Of a stretch of 64,000 nt of DNA, positions 20,929 through 30,531 are shown piece by piece; position 1 is the first letter of the stretch, and every line of letters begins with the position of its first letter. Under the pieces are notes generated by a model, which saw only the letters and a list, made by a program, of their open reading frames with translations, ran no database searches and had not been told where the DNA came from. The stretch is from Melieria omissa (Eukaryota; Arthropoda; Insecta; Diptera; Ulidiidae). The position numbers and the translations under genes are program-made. The stretch lies in NCBI GenBank assembly GCA_963971225.1, contig OZ020267.1, forward strand, positions 72,593,718 to 72,657,717, given 5' to 3'.

Positions 20929-21735
20929 TGAATTGAATTGAATTGAACTGAATTGAATTGAATTGAATTGAATTGAATTGAATTGAATTGAATTGAATTG
21001 AATCGAATTGAATTGAATTGAATTGAATTGAATTGAATTGAATTGAATTGAATTGAGTTGAATTGAATTGAATTGAATTGAATTGAATTGAATTGAATTG
21101 AATTGAATTGAATTGAATTGAATTGAATTGAATTAGATTGATTTAGATTGATTTAAATGGAGTTGAATTGAATTCGATTGAATTGAATTGAAATGAGTTG
21201 AATTGAATTGAATTAAAATTAATTGAATTGAATTGAATTGAATTGAATTGAATTGAATTGAATTGAATTGAATTGAATTGATTTAGATTCCTTTAGATTG
21301 ATTTAAATGGAGTTGAACTGAATTCGATTGAATTGAATTGAATTGAATTGAATTGAATTGAATTGAATTGAATTAAATTAAATTAAATTGAATTGAATCG
21401 AATCGAACGAATTGAATTGATATAGATTGATTTAAATTGAGTGGAATTGATTTGCATTGAATTGAATTGAATTAAATTAAATTGAATTGAATTGAATTGA
21501 ATTGAATTGAATTGAATTGAATTGAATTGAATTGAATTGAATTGAATTGATTTAGATTCCTTTAGATTGATTTAAATGGAGTTGAACTGAATTCGATTGA
21601 ATTGAATTGAATTGAATTGAATTGAATTGAGTTGAGTTGAATTGAATTGAATTGAATTGAATTGAATTGAATTGTATTGAATTGAATTGAATTGAATTAA
21701 ATTGAATTGAATTGAATTGAATTGAATTGAATTGA
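20929..21735 (+). repeat. (ATTGA)n pentanucleotide array, ~807 bp, inverse of the 17.5-kb array
   Basis: ATTGA/TTGAA units, the reverse complement of the array at 17514-18322. An interruption reading GATTTAGATTCCTTTAGATT recurs at about 21281 and 21550, 269 bp apart. Related but shorter interruptions occur near 21135 and 21420. The array therefore has a loose higher-order structure. Confidence 0.95.
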
Positions 21736-23582
21736 ACATTTTCTTCCAAAAGCTGACTAAAAAAGGAAAATATAGCAGAGTTGGCTTTGTCACCCTGAGC
21801 AAGAAATTTTGTTTGCTGTCTTGTAGCGCATTAAGTAGGCGACCCCTACCTACTGAAATTCTTAAACTTGCTTGTCTCAACACTTGTGCTAGTTATTTTG
21901 TTTATTTTTTGTTGGGTTGCGCTAATCCTTTACGGCAGCGCAAGTCATGACAAATTTGTTATTGTTGTAATTTTTGTCAGTCATTGTTGTTTGTGCTGTT
22001 TGGTGGCGTTGCGTTGTATGCACAACATTGCCACTTTTTCTGCTTGTAAAAATGACAGTGGAATACAAATGAGGTTATAAGCGACAGCACACTCATACAT
22101 ACATACATACATACATCTATACATAAATATGTTCCTACAGAAACAAATTGTTAGCGACGCTTTACAGAGTTATTTATGAGTTTAGTCAAAAACAAAATTT
22201 ATTGTAATAAGAAATTAAAATATGGTTTCTTGCAGCAACAAGCAGAAAACATAATTTTTCTCAAAGTTCTTTGCAATGAACAGCGAAAGCGAACTCAAGA
22301 AAAATTTACCAAATTATGAAAATTTGCAAAAAACAGTTTTCTTTAATTTTAAGTGTTTTGTTTTTTTGTACTTCAGCCCCTGCGGAATTTTTGCATATTT
22401 GTGTGCAAATCAACACAATGCCACCGAGACTGGACCTCAATTTGGCTTCTCTAATTTAATTTTCAAATTGCAACTATAACAATTACAATTAAGGAACCAC
22501 ATTTGAAGTTTCAATTGAAAGAAAAACCCAGCAACATTTTCGTTCACAACAACAAAAAAGTTTACGTAAACTTTGTCAAGTGCGAGCACAACAAAAACCG
22601 TGACAACATTGTTAACACAATGGCAACACCGTTGACCGCATATACATAGATGGACACATGCACACATACAGACTCATATGACACAAATACACAGGAAAAG
22701 CCACATGTGACTGCGATTGCTGCATTGGTTTTGGTTGTTGTTGGCCAGAGTTCAGCAATGAATGAATGGCCAGTGCGAAATGCAAGAAGAAGCGAGCGAA
22801 ACTAAGAGGTTGGAATGAAAGAAAGACAACAAGAAAGACTGCAAATATTAAATGCAACAAATGCAGTAAAACTGCGCACAAAACAAACAGTGAAGTAAAG
22901 TGTACGAGTACAATTACATTTGGGTCAATGAATGCAGTGTGAAGGGGCGGGGGGACAGCCAGGAAACGGAAGCATGTCAGGGTGTTGCTTTGCTTAACTT
23001 GTACAACAGCCATAGACAACATGCGCGGAAATTGCCAACAACGGACGGCAGTGTATGTTAGTTATTTTTGGCTCTGTAAACAAAAGAGTTCAGCAACCAT
23101 GCGGAGAACTTTGGCAACTTGATCAGATGAAGTAGGGATGTATGTACGTTTGTAGTAAGGATGGTATTCAAATTGCCGACATAAGATATTCAAATGAAAT
23201 TTTGATTAAGAATTTTAAAGTAATAATGAAAATTTTATAATTTTCATATATGGAATATATATATATGTCTATGGACCCCAATGTCTGCGACTACAAGGTC
23301 TATGAATACTAAAAAGAAGTCTTTGCATTAAGTGGACATTGAAAGAAAGGATAAGGTCGGTTTTTGAAGTAAGTAATTGAAAGCACTGAAAGTTTAGTCA
23401 AAGTACTGGTGAACAAGGAGTTTGATGAAGGAAAGGATGAAGGATGGGCATGTTATGGATGATAAAACATTAGTAATAATCTTTGAGAATATCTTACACC
23501 CAACCTTAAACCTAGTTGCATTCAGCATTTTTTAGTTAAATATCGCACTTTGAACAAGAAGATAGGAATCGTAGCACGTAAT
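21736..23582. other. Non-coding stretch
   Basis: No gene recognised. There are CATA repeats at about 22095-22122 and scattered CAA-rich segments. Open frames have no recognisable motifs. Confidence 0.5.
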
Positions 23583-23990
23583 GTAGGTTAGGTTAGGTTG
23601 TGGTGGCTGCCTCTATAAGAGACACACTCGGAGGCCCGAAAGGCCCATTGTGATACCACATAAGTATTTCACCCGTTTTTGAACTGTGTATGCAACACTG
23701 GTTTGCCAACATATGTTACAGCACACATTTCAAGCGGATTGGAAAAGGAAGGGAGGGGATCTACAGTTTAACGTCGAATCCGAATGGCGATTGGAAGTTT
23801 TTCGTTCACACTTGGAGGTTTTGCCACTGCCTGCCAAGAGCGCACTTGTGCGATTCTTGTAATTCTCATTCCCTTCATGTGAATAGCGATAGAAGTAGAC
23901 GAGTTTTTCACCAGCCCAAGCCAGGAATCGAACCTGGGGCCTTTGGTATAAGAAGCCAGCACGCTACCCGCTGGACTATCGAGGCTGGCA
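23583..23990 (-). mobile_element. tRNA-derived SINE, copy A
   Basis: On the minus strand the head (23985 downward) reads as a tRNA. It has an A-box-like TAGTCCAGCGGGTA (complement of 23965-23978) and a perfect B box GGTTCGATTCC (complement of 23924-23934), i.e. an internal RNA polymerase III promoter. A ~280-nt body follows, including CTCGTCTACTTCTATCGC and TATTCACATGAAGG. The tail ends AACCTAACCTAACC (complement of about 23583-23598). The LINEs at 13.3 and 14.1 kb have the same tail type, suggesting that such a LINE mobilised it. A second copy lies at 48.8 kb. A possible flanking duplication GTA(A/G)TGTA is tentative. Confidence 0.8.
23924..23978 (-). promoter_or_regulatory. Internal Pol III A and B boxes of SINE copy A
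   Basis: The B box GGTTCGATTCC (23924-23934, minus strand) matches the consensus exactly. The A-box-like block (23965-23978) lies about 30 nt upstream of it in the transcript, normal tRNA-type spacing. Confidence 0.75.
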
Positions 23991-24976
23991 GCAAGTAGTG
24001 TAAGAAGAGTGAGGTTACTAGTTAAAGAGAAGGATCCCTTATTAAAAGCAAAGCAAAAGGCAGAATCTGTTCGAAAATCTTGAAAATTAGGTCATTCTAC
24101 ATTTTGGAGGATATGTCTCAGATTCCTATGCAAGCAGTATAAGAAGAGTGACGTTAGTAGTTTTAAGGAACAACCTAAGGTGCACTCTGCATTTGGACAT
24201 TGGACTATAAGTAAAGAACTTCAAGGAAAAGATACCTTATGAAAGGCAAAACAGAAAACTGAATCTTTTGTTGTTAACCATTAGAAACAGAAACTTATTT
24301 GAAACAACGCTCATACTCACAAACTTTGTGAGTATGAAAGGCATCTGTCCTTGAAAGCAAATCTCAAACAGGGAATAGTTTTAGTTAGAAAGAATCCATT
24401 TAATATTTGTGAATACGGTTTCATTAATAACTATTTATAAATATTTCCACCTTGAATGTAAAAAGTAATGGAAAAATAATCTAAAAAATATCAATAAATG
24501 TAAAAGTATTGGGTTCTTCATTCAATATATTCTATATATATTTTTAATTAATTTTTAAATACTTAAAAATATATATTATGTTCCATAATTAAAAAAAAAT
24601 ACAAAAATATATAAATTGAAATAAAAGTTTGTACGAAATATTAAAGCAAAAACAACTCTTTCACACAAAAACCTAAAGCGCTTTCACAATGATAATAAAA
24701 ATATTAAATTTAAAAAATAAAAATCCAAAATTTTCCATAAGTAATAGTGTAAAAATACTGCCTTTTCATTACAGACATCAATTTAAAAAAGTTGAAAATG
24801 TCAGCAAAAAAATTTGCACCTGAATTGCTGACAATTGGCAAAACTGCAAATGTACACACATTTCTAAAGTATATCGTCTATCGTCACATACACATAGTAA
24901 CTGGAAGTAAACAACAAAACAAACAACTAACAACTGCAACGTTTTACGCATAGACACACACATACACACACACTGA
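23991..24976. other. Non-coding stretch with an imperfect duplication
   Basis: GTAAGAAGAGTGAGGTTACTAG (about 24000) is echoed by a diverged copy at about 24143. Nearby AAGGATCCCTTATTAAAAGC-type sequence is echoed near 24230. The remainder is A+T-rich. A (CA)n-type run at about 24953-24974 directly precedes the retrotransposon insertion site. Confidence 0.5.
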
Positions 24977-24988
24977 TACATATACAGT
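24977..24988. repeat. Target-site duplication, left copy (LINE copy 2)
   Basis: TACATATACAGT is repeated at 30520-30531. The last three bases (AGT) are also the first three of the element, so the true duplication is 9-12 bp, or 10-13 if the preceding A is counted. Confidence 0.85.
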
Positions 24989-25016
24989 GAGTGAAGTGTC
25001 AACCAAACGGACGTGT
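24986..25016 (+). promoter_or_regulatory. Possible internal Pol II promoter at the LINE 5' end
   Basis: LINEs of this kind start transcription at their first base. Here (C)AGTGAG could act as an initiator, and CGGACGTG at about +23 to +30 resembles a downstream promoter element. The spacing is a few bases short of the canonical +28 position, so this is tentative. The same bases are present in copy 1. Confidence 0.35.
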
Positions 25017-25458
25017 CCCACTGGAGCTCCACAAACTTACGAAAAAAACACGAGACATCCACAGCATTCAGGGAAGTACCCACGCCAGTGCTGAAACCAA
25101 GGACGCGCCATCATCCCTGCGGTGTTGTCGCGGTCCAACTTTTAGTGCTGCTGCGTAATTGTTTCAAATTTTAGTGCGGGGTTTTGGGCCTGGGCGATTT
25201 GCAAAAATCACTCAATTTCTTTTTCCCCCGTTTTTAATCCGGTAACTGTAACCGGCTGAAAGGCGAAAGAAAAATAAAAACAAAACCAACACGCGATTGC
25301 GAATACGGCACCTGATCGTGACTGTCAAAATCACGTCAGCGTTGCCAACTTCTCATAAGATCTTAGGCGAAGACTACACAGTGCTGCCACAGAGAAACTT
25401 ACTTATATTTAATTTAAATATCTTAAATAAATTCTGTATGGATATTGAGATTTAAGCT

Positions 25459-25877
25459 TGCATAACTTAATTTGAGTAATATAATTCTATAGTAAACTTA
25501 ATAATAATTTTATAATCTGAATTTTTATATTAATCTAACATTAATTTTATAATAATTTAATAATCAATTTTAATAATCATTTAACTTTAATAATTTAAAT
25601 AATTTAAAGTTCTAATAATAATAACTTAACTTTATTAATTTGAATTTAACTTAAATAATTTAAAATAATTTGTAATTTCTGTGTAACTTTATAGTAAATT
25701 TAATAATAATTTGGTAGGCCAAATTTTTATAGTAGTTCAACATCAACTTTATAATAATTTAATAATAAATTTTAATAACCATTTAGCCTTAATAATTTAA
25801 ACTTAATTTAAATAATTTAAAATTTTATTAATAATTTAACTTTAATTACTGAATTTAATTTAAATAATTTAAAATAA
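25459..25877 (+). repeat. Two ~209-bp A+T-rich tandem units in the 5' leader of LINE copy 2
   Basis: This is the counterpart of 5308-5726 in copy 1, lying just upstream of ORF1. The same ordered phrases (ACTTTATAGTAAATTTAATAA, TTTATAATAATTTAATAA) occur in each unit. Conservation of both units in both copies shows they belong to the master element. Confidence 0.75.
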
Positions 25878-25926
25878 TTTTGGGAACTGAGCTTACGCAA
25901 GCAACTGACTTGTATTAAGCTCAACA

Positions 25927-27354
25927 ATGGCGACAGCCAATAAAGTAAAAATGAAAGCTAGGGGAGAAGCGGAAAAAGAAGAAGGATGCGCAAGCCCATT
26001 TGAGAGGAACAGCCGAATTATGCGGACACCACCACCACCAACACGTATACAAGTAGCAGCAGGAAATGGCGTAAAAGCTACGAGGAAAGTCACCCCAACA
26101 CCGGCGGTATCCGAAATTATACAAAAAGAGGTACCAAATGCTGAGCAGAACAGCGTGTTCCAGGAACTGGGACAGAGAATACGCGACCTTGTCGATGTGA
26201 TGGTAGACAGGCGGACCATAAATCGTGATATAAAAGACTTGGTGAGTCTGATTTCCGACTTATATGACCAAGCCTTAGTGGGAGGGGCGAAGGAGAGCCC
26301 TTCATTGCGTCCTAGCAAAAGCTCGCAAACGTCCCCACCTTTCAGAAGAGATGAAAGCGAACATCCCAAACGACTGCGGGAACCAGAAAATGTAGGTCGG
26401 CGATCCCCAGTGGCAAAACGGAGCCGCGGCCTGCCCCCAACACCGGGGCACAACGCGCTCAATCAAGGAGAAAACTCCCAACAATGGAGAGAGGCGGCCA
26501 GCAGTAAACAAAGACAGCCGACCGACTGGACTCTGGTGCAAAAGAAGCAGCGACAAGCTAAAACAAATGGAAACGAGCTAGTCGCACGTGAAAAGGACCC
26601 CGCGAAAAAGAAGCGATGGGGCCCAATAAGACCGGACGCCATAGTAATTGCTGGAACAGGGGAGAGATCGTATGCGGAGATGCTCAAGATAATGAAAACA
26701 AAGCCTGAGCTCGAGCAACTGGGAAGCTGCGTCAACAAAATCCGCAAGACCGCAAAAGGGGAGCTGCTGATCGAGTTAAAGGGCAAAGCAAACCCACAAA
26801 CAAGCAAGTTACGGGACGATGCGGAGCAGGTCTTACAGGGCATGGCCAATGTACGAGTGCTGTGCCAAGAAAAGATCATCGAATGCCGGGACCTGGATGA
26901 AGTTACCACACCTGAGGAAGTATGCGCTGCCATCGAAAACCAGTTCCCAACAGTTGGCGCCATCAAGCCTAGCGCAATTAAATCCCTCCGAACAACACGG
27001 GAAGGGACACAGACAGCGACGATTAGTCTCCCGGCTCGATTGGCAAACATCTTAGCTGCAGCCGGACATGTACGGATCGGCTGGGTTCGGTGTAGGCTCC
27101 GTGAACGCATCAGCCCAACGCGATGCTTCCGGTGCCTAAGCTTTGGCCACACCGCAAAACAGTGCAAATGCCCGGAGGATCGTACCGAAATTTGCTTCAG
27201 ATGTGCAGGAAAAGGCCATCTAGCAAAACACTGCGAAGCGCCTCCGAAATGCGCACTCTGCAGCCCGGACGTAGAAGGAGGTAACTTACATGCCACTGGA
27301 AGCTACAAGTGCCCTGCATATAAAATGGCGGTTAAAACGGCAAAAAATGTGTAA
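25927..27354 (+). CDS. ORF1 (gag-like RNA-binding protein) of LINE copy 2
   Basis: A 475-aa protein. The N terminus is charged (MATANKVKMKARGEAEKEEG). Residues ~80-117 (FQELGQRIRDLVDVMVDRR...) could form a coiled coil for self-association. A basic, proline-rich linker holds KRSRGLPPTP. Residues ~235-390 form a globular RRM-like region, and the C terminus carries three zinc knuckles (CFRCLSFGHTAKQC, CFRCAGKGHLAKHC, and CALC...H...C). In R1-clade elements this protein binds the element RNA and builds the ribonucleoprotein used for target-primed reverse transcription. The first ATG of the frame is used because it follows the leader directly. The TAA stop is embedded in ATGTGTAA, which is also the ORF2 start. 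Confidence 0.92.
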   Translation: MATANKVKMKARGEAEKEEGCASPFERNSRIMRTPPPPTRIQVAAGNGVKATRKVTPTPAVSEIIQKEVPNAEQNSVFQELGQRIRDLVDVMVDRRTINRDIKDLVSLISDLYDQALVGGAKESPSLRPSKSSQTSPPFRRDESEHPKRLREPENVGRRSPVAKRSRGLPPTPGHNALNQGENSQQWREAASSKQRQPTDWTLVQKKQRQAKTNGNELVAREKDPAKKKRWGPIRPDAIVIAGTGERSYAEMLKIMKTKPELEQLGSCVNKIRKTAKGELLIELKGKANPQTSKLRDDAEQVLQGMANVRVLCQEKIIECRDLDEVTTPEEVCAAIENQFPTVGAIKPSAIKSLRTTREGTQTATISLPARLANILAAAGHVRIGWVRCRLRERISPTRCFRCLSFGHTAKQCKCPEDRTEICFRCAGKGHLAKHCEAPPKCALCSPDVEGGNLHATGSYKCPAYKMAVKTAKNV

Positions 27355-30334
27355 GTGCATTCAAGTGAACTTAAATCACTGCGAAGCAGCACAAAAGCTA
27401 CTCGAACAGACTGTGCTAGAGCAAAACGCGGACATTGCCCTTATTAGCGAGCAATATAAAACACCAGCTCTTAACGGCAAATGGATTGCGGACAGAACGC
27501 AGAAAGCTGCCATCTGGACCTGTGGTAGTATACCCTTCGAGGAAAAACACAACCAACGTCACAATGGCTTCGTGCACGCAAAAATCGACGGGGTTCACTA
27601 CTTCAGCTGCTACGCACCGCCGAGCCTAAGTGGGCAAGAGTTCGAAGAGTTTATCGATAGATTAGCGGCCAATGTGCGTGGAAAGTCGCCAACCGTCATC
27701 GCCGGAGATTTCAACGCCTGGGCTGTAGAATGGGGAAGCCAAAAAACTAACAAGAGAGGAGCCACACTCTTGGAAGCTTTTGCGAGCCTAGACCTAGTTT
27801 TAATAAACAAAGGCACAACACCAACCTTCAGGAAGGGCGCCGCTAGCTCGATAATCGACCTAACGTTCGCCAGCAGAGCAATTGCCAAGGACATTCAATG
27901 GGAAGTATCAGATGTATACACACACAGCGACCACTACGCCATCATCTTTAACACACGGCAGCAACGAAGCCTCTCTCGCCGAAAACCCATAGAGAAAGCA
28001 CAGCGGAACGGGTGGAAAAGCAAAAACATCGACGCTGAAATGCTTGCTTATACGCTTGGAAGCATGGAGATCCCAGATGGAAATGCTGAAACGATGGCTA
28101 AGGATATGGTAAGCGCTCTGTCTTACGCATGCGACGCAGCAATGCCGCGAAAACGCGAAGGTACCGGCAGACCACAACTCTACTGGTGGAACAGCGAAAT
28201 AGCAGGCCTGAGAACAGAATGCCACAAGCTAAGAAGAAGCCAGCAACGAGCAAGAGGTAGAGACGACCACCAACAACTGCAAGCCGCCTTCAAGACAAAA
28301 CGGAAGGAACTGCGGAAAGCCATCTCGAAAAGCAAGAAAGACTCCTTTAATGCCCTCAGAGAAGAGGTGCAGAGCAACCCTTGGGGAAGTGCATACCGTA
28401 TAGTCTTCTTAAAAATCAAAGGTACAAGCGGCAATGCACCGGTAAGCCCGGCCATCATGGAGCGCATTGTCACCGGTCTATTTCCACACAACCAACAGCT
28501 GGATTTCCAACACGACAGACCTTTCGAGACTAACTCCATCCCGGCAGTAACTCTGGATGAGCTGATGGAAGCGGCAAAGGCGGCGAAACCGAACAAAACC
28601 CCAGGATTGGACGGTATACCGAACACCGTCCTAAAAAAAGCTATTGACTTGCAGCCGCAGTTGTTCTGCCATATGTTCTCGCGATGCATGCGTGAAGGCT
28701 GCTTCCCAAAACGGTGGAAGAAGCAGCGCTTGGTGCTGATCCCAAAGGGCGACAAACCTCCAGAAGAACCTTCATCACACAGACCATTGTGCATGCTAGA
28801 CACAATAGGCAAGGTCCTAGAAAAAATAATCGGCATGAGGCTAGAGCAGTTCACCGAAGCAGCGGAAGGTCTCTCCGAGTACCAGTACGGCTTCCGAAAG
28901 GGGAAGTCGACGATCGACGCCATTGGCAAAATCTGCGAAATCGCACGTAACGCGATGAAGGGCAAGAGATGGCTGGAAGGAACAAAGCAATACTGTGCGG
29001 TAGTCACGCTAGACGTTCGGAACGCCTTCAACTCCGCCAACTGGAACCGGATACTCAATGCACTTCGCCGACTAAGGGTTCCGGAATACCTGCTGCGGAT
29101 AGTGAATAGCTACTTCGAAGATAGAACCCTACTATATGACACGAACGAGGGCCCGAAAACATACGCAGTCACAGGCGGTGTACCACAAGGATCGGTGCTA
29201 GGGCCGCTATTATGGAACGTCATGTACGACGGCGTACTGAGAATCCCGAAGCAAGAGGGAGTACATATCGTCGGCTACGCGGACGATATAGCCATCGTGG
29301 TGACAGCCAAGAGGCTGGATAAGGTCGCCAAAACATGCAGCGAAACGATCGCAGATGTAAAATGTTGGCTGCGGGACAACAACTTGGAACTCGCAGACCA
29401 CAAAACGGAAGCGGTGCTAATGAGCAGTCGGAAGAAGGTGGAAACTCTAGAAATTCGTGTAGGCGAGCACACGATAACGTCTAAGCCGTACATCAAGTAC
29501 TTAGGGATCCTGCTGGATAACCGGCTAAACTTCAAGGAGCACCTAAAATATGCGGGCGAAAAAGCCAATAAAGCAGTTGCCTCGCTCACCCGACTAATGC
29601 CGAATATAGGGGGCCCCAGGCAGAATACGAGGAGATTGCTAGCAACCGTCAGCACATCTATTATCCAGTACGCGGCGCCAATTTGGGCACCAGCAACCGA
29701 GACACCTTCATTTTTGAAAGACGTGGCTAGAGCACACCGGTTGGCATCACTAAGGGTCTGCAGTGCCTTCCGGACGCTGTCAGATGACGCTGCCAACGTA
29801 ATTGCGGGCAGAATGCCCGTCGACATAGCGGCACGCGAGGCAGCGGAACTTCGGACCGCAGAAAACAAAGAGAGACAGGAGACCATCAAAACAAACAAAG
29901 CGAGAGAGTGGCAAGAACGATGGGACTCTTCAACGAAAGGACGCTGGACGCACACGCTCATTCCAGACATCGAGATCTGGATGAAAAGAAAGCACGGTGA
30001 AACCAACTTTCACCTAACACAGATACTCACAGGCCATGGATGTTTTAAGGCCTATCTCCACCGGTTCGGGTACGAGGCAGACCCTTACTGTGATTATTGC
30101 TGTAACGCAACCGAAGATGCGGAACATGTTGTTTTCGATTGCCACCGATACCAACAACAACGAAGCCACTTGGCGGACCAGCTCGGGACGATGCCAACGC
30201 CACAGACTCTAATCCACAAGATGTTGGAAACGGAGACGTATTGGACAGCAGTCGACCATTTCGCATCGGAAGTGATGACGCTACAACGGCGATATGAATG
30301 GGAGCGACGCGCGGAGGCGCGACTAGCAGACTGA
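27347..30334 (+). CDS. ORF2 (endonuclease/reverse transcriptase) of LINE copy 2, intact
   Basis: From the ATG at 27347 the frame gives 995 aa without a stop. The endonuclease domain has VNLNH near the N terminus, the catalytic DFNAW at residue 121 and SDH at 194-196. The reverse transcriptase has KTPGLDGIPN, RPLCMLDTIGKVLEKII, YGFRKGKSTIDAI, motif A LDVRNAFNSANW (Asp 556), motif B GVPQGSVLGPLLWN, and the catalytic YADD at 644-647. The C terminus has LTQILTGHGCFKAYLHRF and a CDYC...H...C knuckle. No RNase H is present. The enzyme nicks target DNA and copies the element RNA at the nick. A longer in-frame start exists at 27290, but the ATG overlapping the ORF1 stop (ATGTGTAA) fits the coupled translation known in the R1 relative SART1. 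Confidence 0.93.
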   Translation: MCKCIQVNLNHCEAAQKLLEQTVLEQNADIALISEQYKTPALNGKWIADRTQKAAIWTCGSIPFEEKHNQRHNGFVHAKIDGVHYFSCYAPPSLSGQEFEEFIDRLAANVRGKSPTVIAGDFNAWAVEWGSQKTNKRGATLLEAFASLDLVLINKGTTPTFRKGAASSIIDLTFASRAIAKDIQWEVSDVYTHSDHYAIIFNTRQQRSLSRRKPIEKAQRNGWKSKNIDAEMLAYTLGSMEIPDGNAETMAKDMVSALSYACDAAMPRKREGTGRPQLYWWNSEIAGLRTECHKLRRSQQRARGRDDHQQLQAAFKTKRKELRKAISKSKKDSFNALREEVQSNPWGSAYRIVFLKIKGTSGNAPVSPAIMERIVTGLFPHNQQLDFQHDRPFETNSIPAVTLDELMEAAKAAKPNKTPGLDGIPNTVLKKAIDLQPQLFCHMFSRCMREGCFPKRWKKQRLVLIPKGDKPPEEPSSHRPLCMLDTIGKVLEKIIGMRLEQFTEAAEGLSEYQYGFRKGKSTIDAIGKICEIARNAMKGKRWLEGTKQYCAVVTLDVRNAFNSANWNRILNALRRLRVPEYLLRIVNSYFEDRTLLYDTNEGPKTYAVTGGVPQGSVLGPLLWNVMYDGVLRIPKQEGVHIVGYADDIAIVVTAKRLDKVAKTCSETIADVKCWLRDNNLELADHKTEAVLMSSRKKVETLEIRVGEHTITSKPYIKYLGILLDNRLNFKEHLKYAGEKANKAVASLTRLMPNIGGPRQNTRRLLATVSTSIIQYAAPIWAPATETPSFLKDVARAHRLASLRVCSAFRTLSDDAANVIAGRMPVDIAAREAAELRTAENKERQETIKTNKAREWQERWDSSTKGRWTHTLIPDIEIWMKRKHGETNFHLTQILTGHGCFKAYLHRFGYEADPYCDYCCNATEDAEHVVFDCHRYQQQRSHLADQLGTMPTPQTLIHKMLETETYWTAVDHFASEVMTLQRRYEWERRAEARLAD

Positions 30335-30491
30335 GGTCTATGTGAGACCAAACCTGCCCCGCGACGTAATGCCGGGAGGCGGTCCCGCGGGGATAAAGGT
30401 CGACGATGGGGGGTTGGTTTTTAGCCGGTAAAAATCCGGCATGCTGGGCTGGAGCTCAGTATCTTCCGAAGATTTTCCACCTCCGACAGAG

Positions 30492-30519
<28 letters not shown>
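30335..30519 (+). other. 3' leader and poly(A) tail of LINE copy 2
   Basis: About 157 bp of non-coding sequence followed by 28 A. It contains a potential stem-loop, GCCGGTAAAAATCCGGC (five paired bases each side), near 30424, a possible RT recognition structure. The same sequence lies at 693-849 in copy 1 (reverse strand). No AATAAA is visible. Confidence 0.75.
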
Positions 30520-30524
<5 letters not shown>

Positions 30525-30531
30525 ATACAGT
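30520..30531. repeat. Target-site duplication, right copy (LINE copy 2)
   Basis: TACATATACAGT, identical to 24977-24988. Confidence 0.85.

Larger units (their letters stand above)
24986..30519 (+). mobile_element. R1-clade non-LTR retrotransposon, full length, copy 2, both ORFs open
   Basis: A complete 5.53-kb LINE with a 941-bp 5' leader, ORF1, overlapping ORF2, a 157-bp 3' leader and a 28-nt poly(A) tail (30492-30519). It is bounded by a ~12-bp target duplication. It is almost identical to copy 1 but has no frameshift, so it is the better candidate for an active source element. The ORF2 layout (AP-like endonuclease, RT, CCHC, no RNase H) places it in the R1 clade. It is not in rDNA; its 5' flank is a CA-rich microsatellite, as for Waldo-type R1 relatives. 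Transcription would run away from copy 1, which is inverted 18.8 kb upstream. Confidence 0.94.

Noticed and set aside
21552..21883. Phe-Asn-Ser-Ile-Gln repeat frames
   Set aside because: Translation of the pentanucleotide array.
23915..23990. A functional tRNA gene
   Set aside because: The tRNA-like head does not pair well throughout, is joined to a conserved non-tRNA body and has a second copy with the same body. It is a SINE.
26463..27296. Long antisense frame (277 codons) inside LINE ORF1, and similar antisense frames of 292 and 243 codons in ORF2
   Set aside because: They mirror real coding sequence, have no recognisable motifs, and occur identically in both copies only because the copies are identical.
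671..30519. A single large inverted duplication comprising the two LINE copies
   Set aside because: Each copy has its own distinct target-site duplication and unrelated flanks, so they are two independent insertions.
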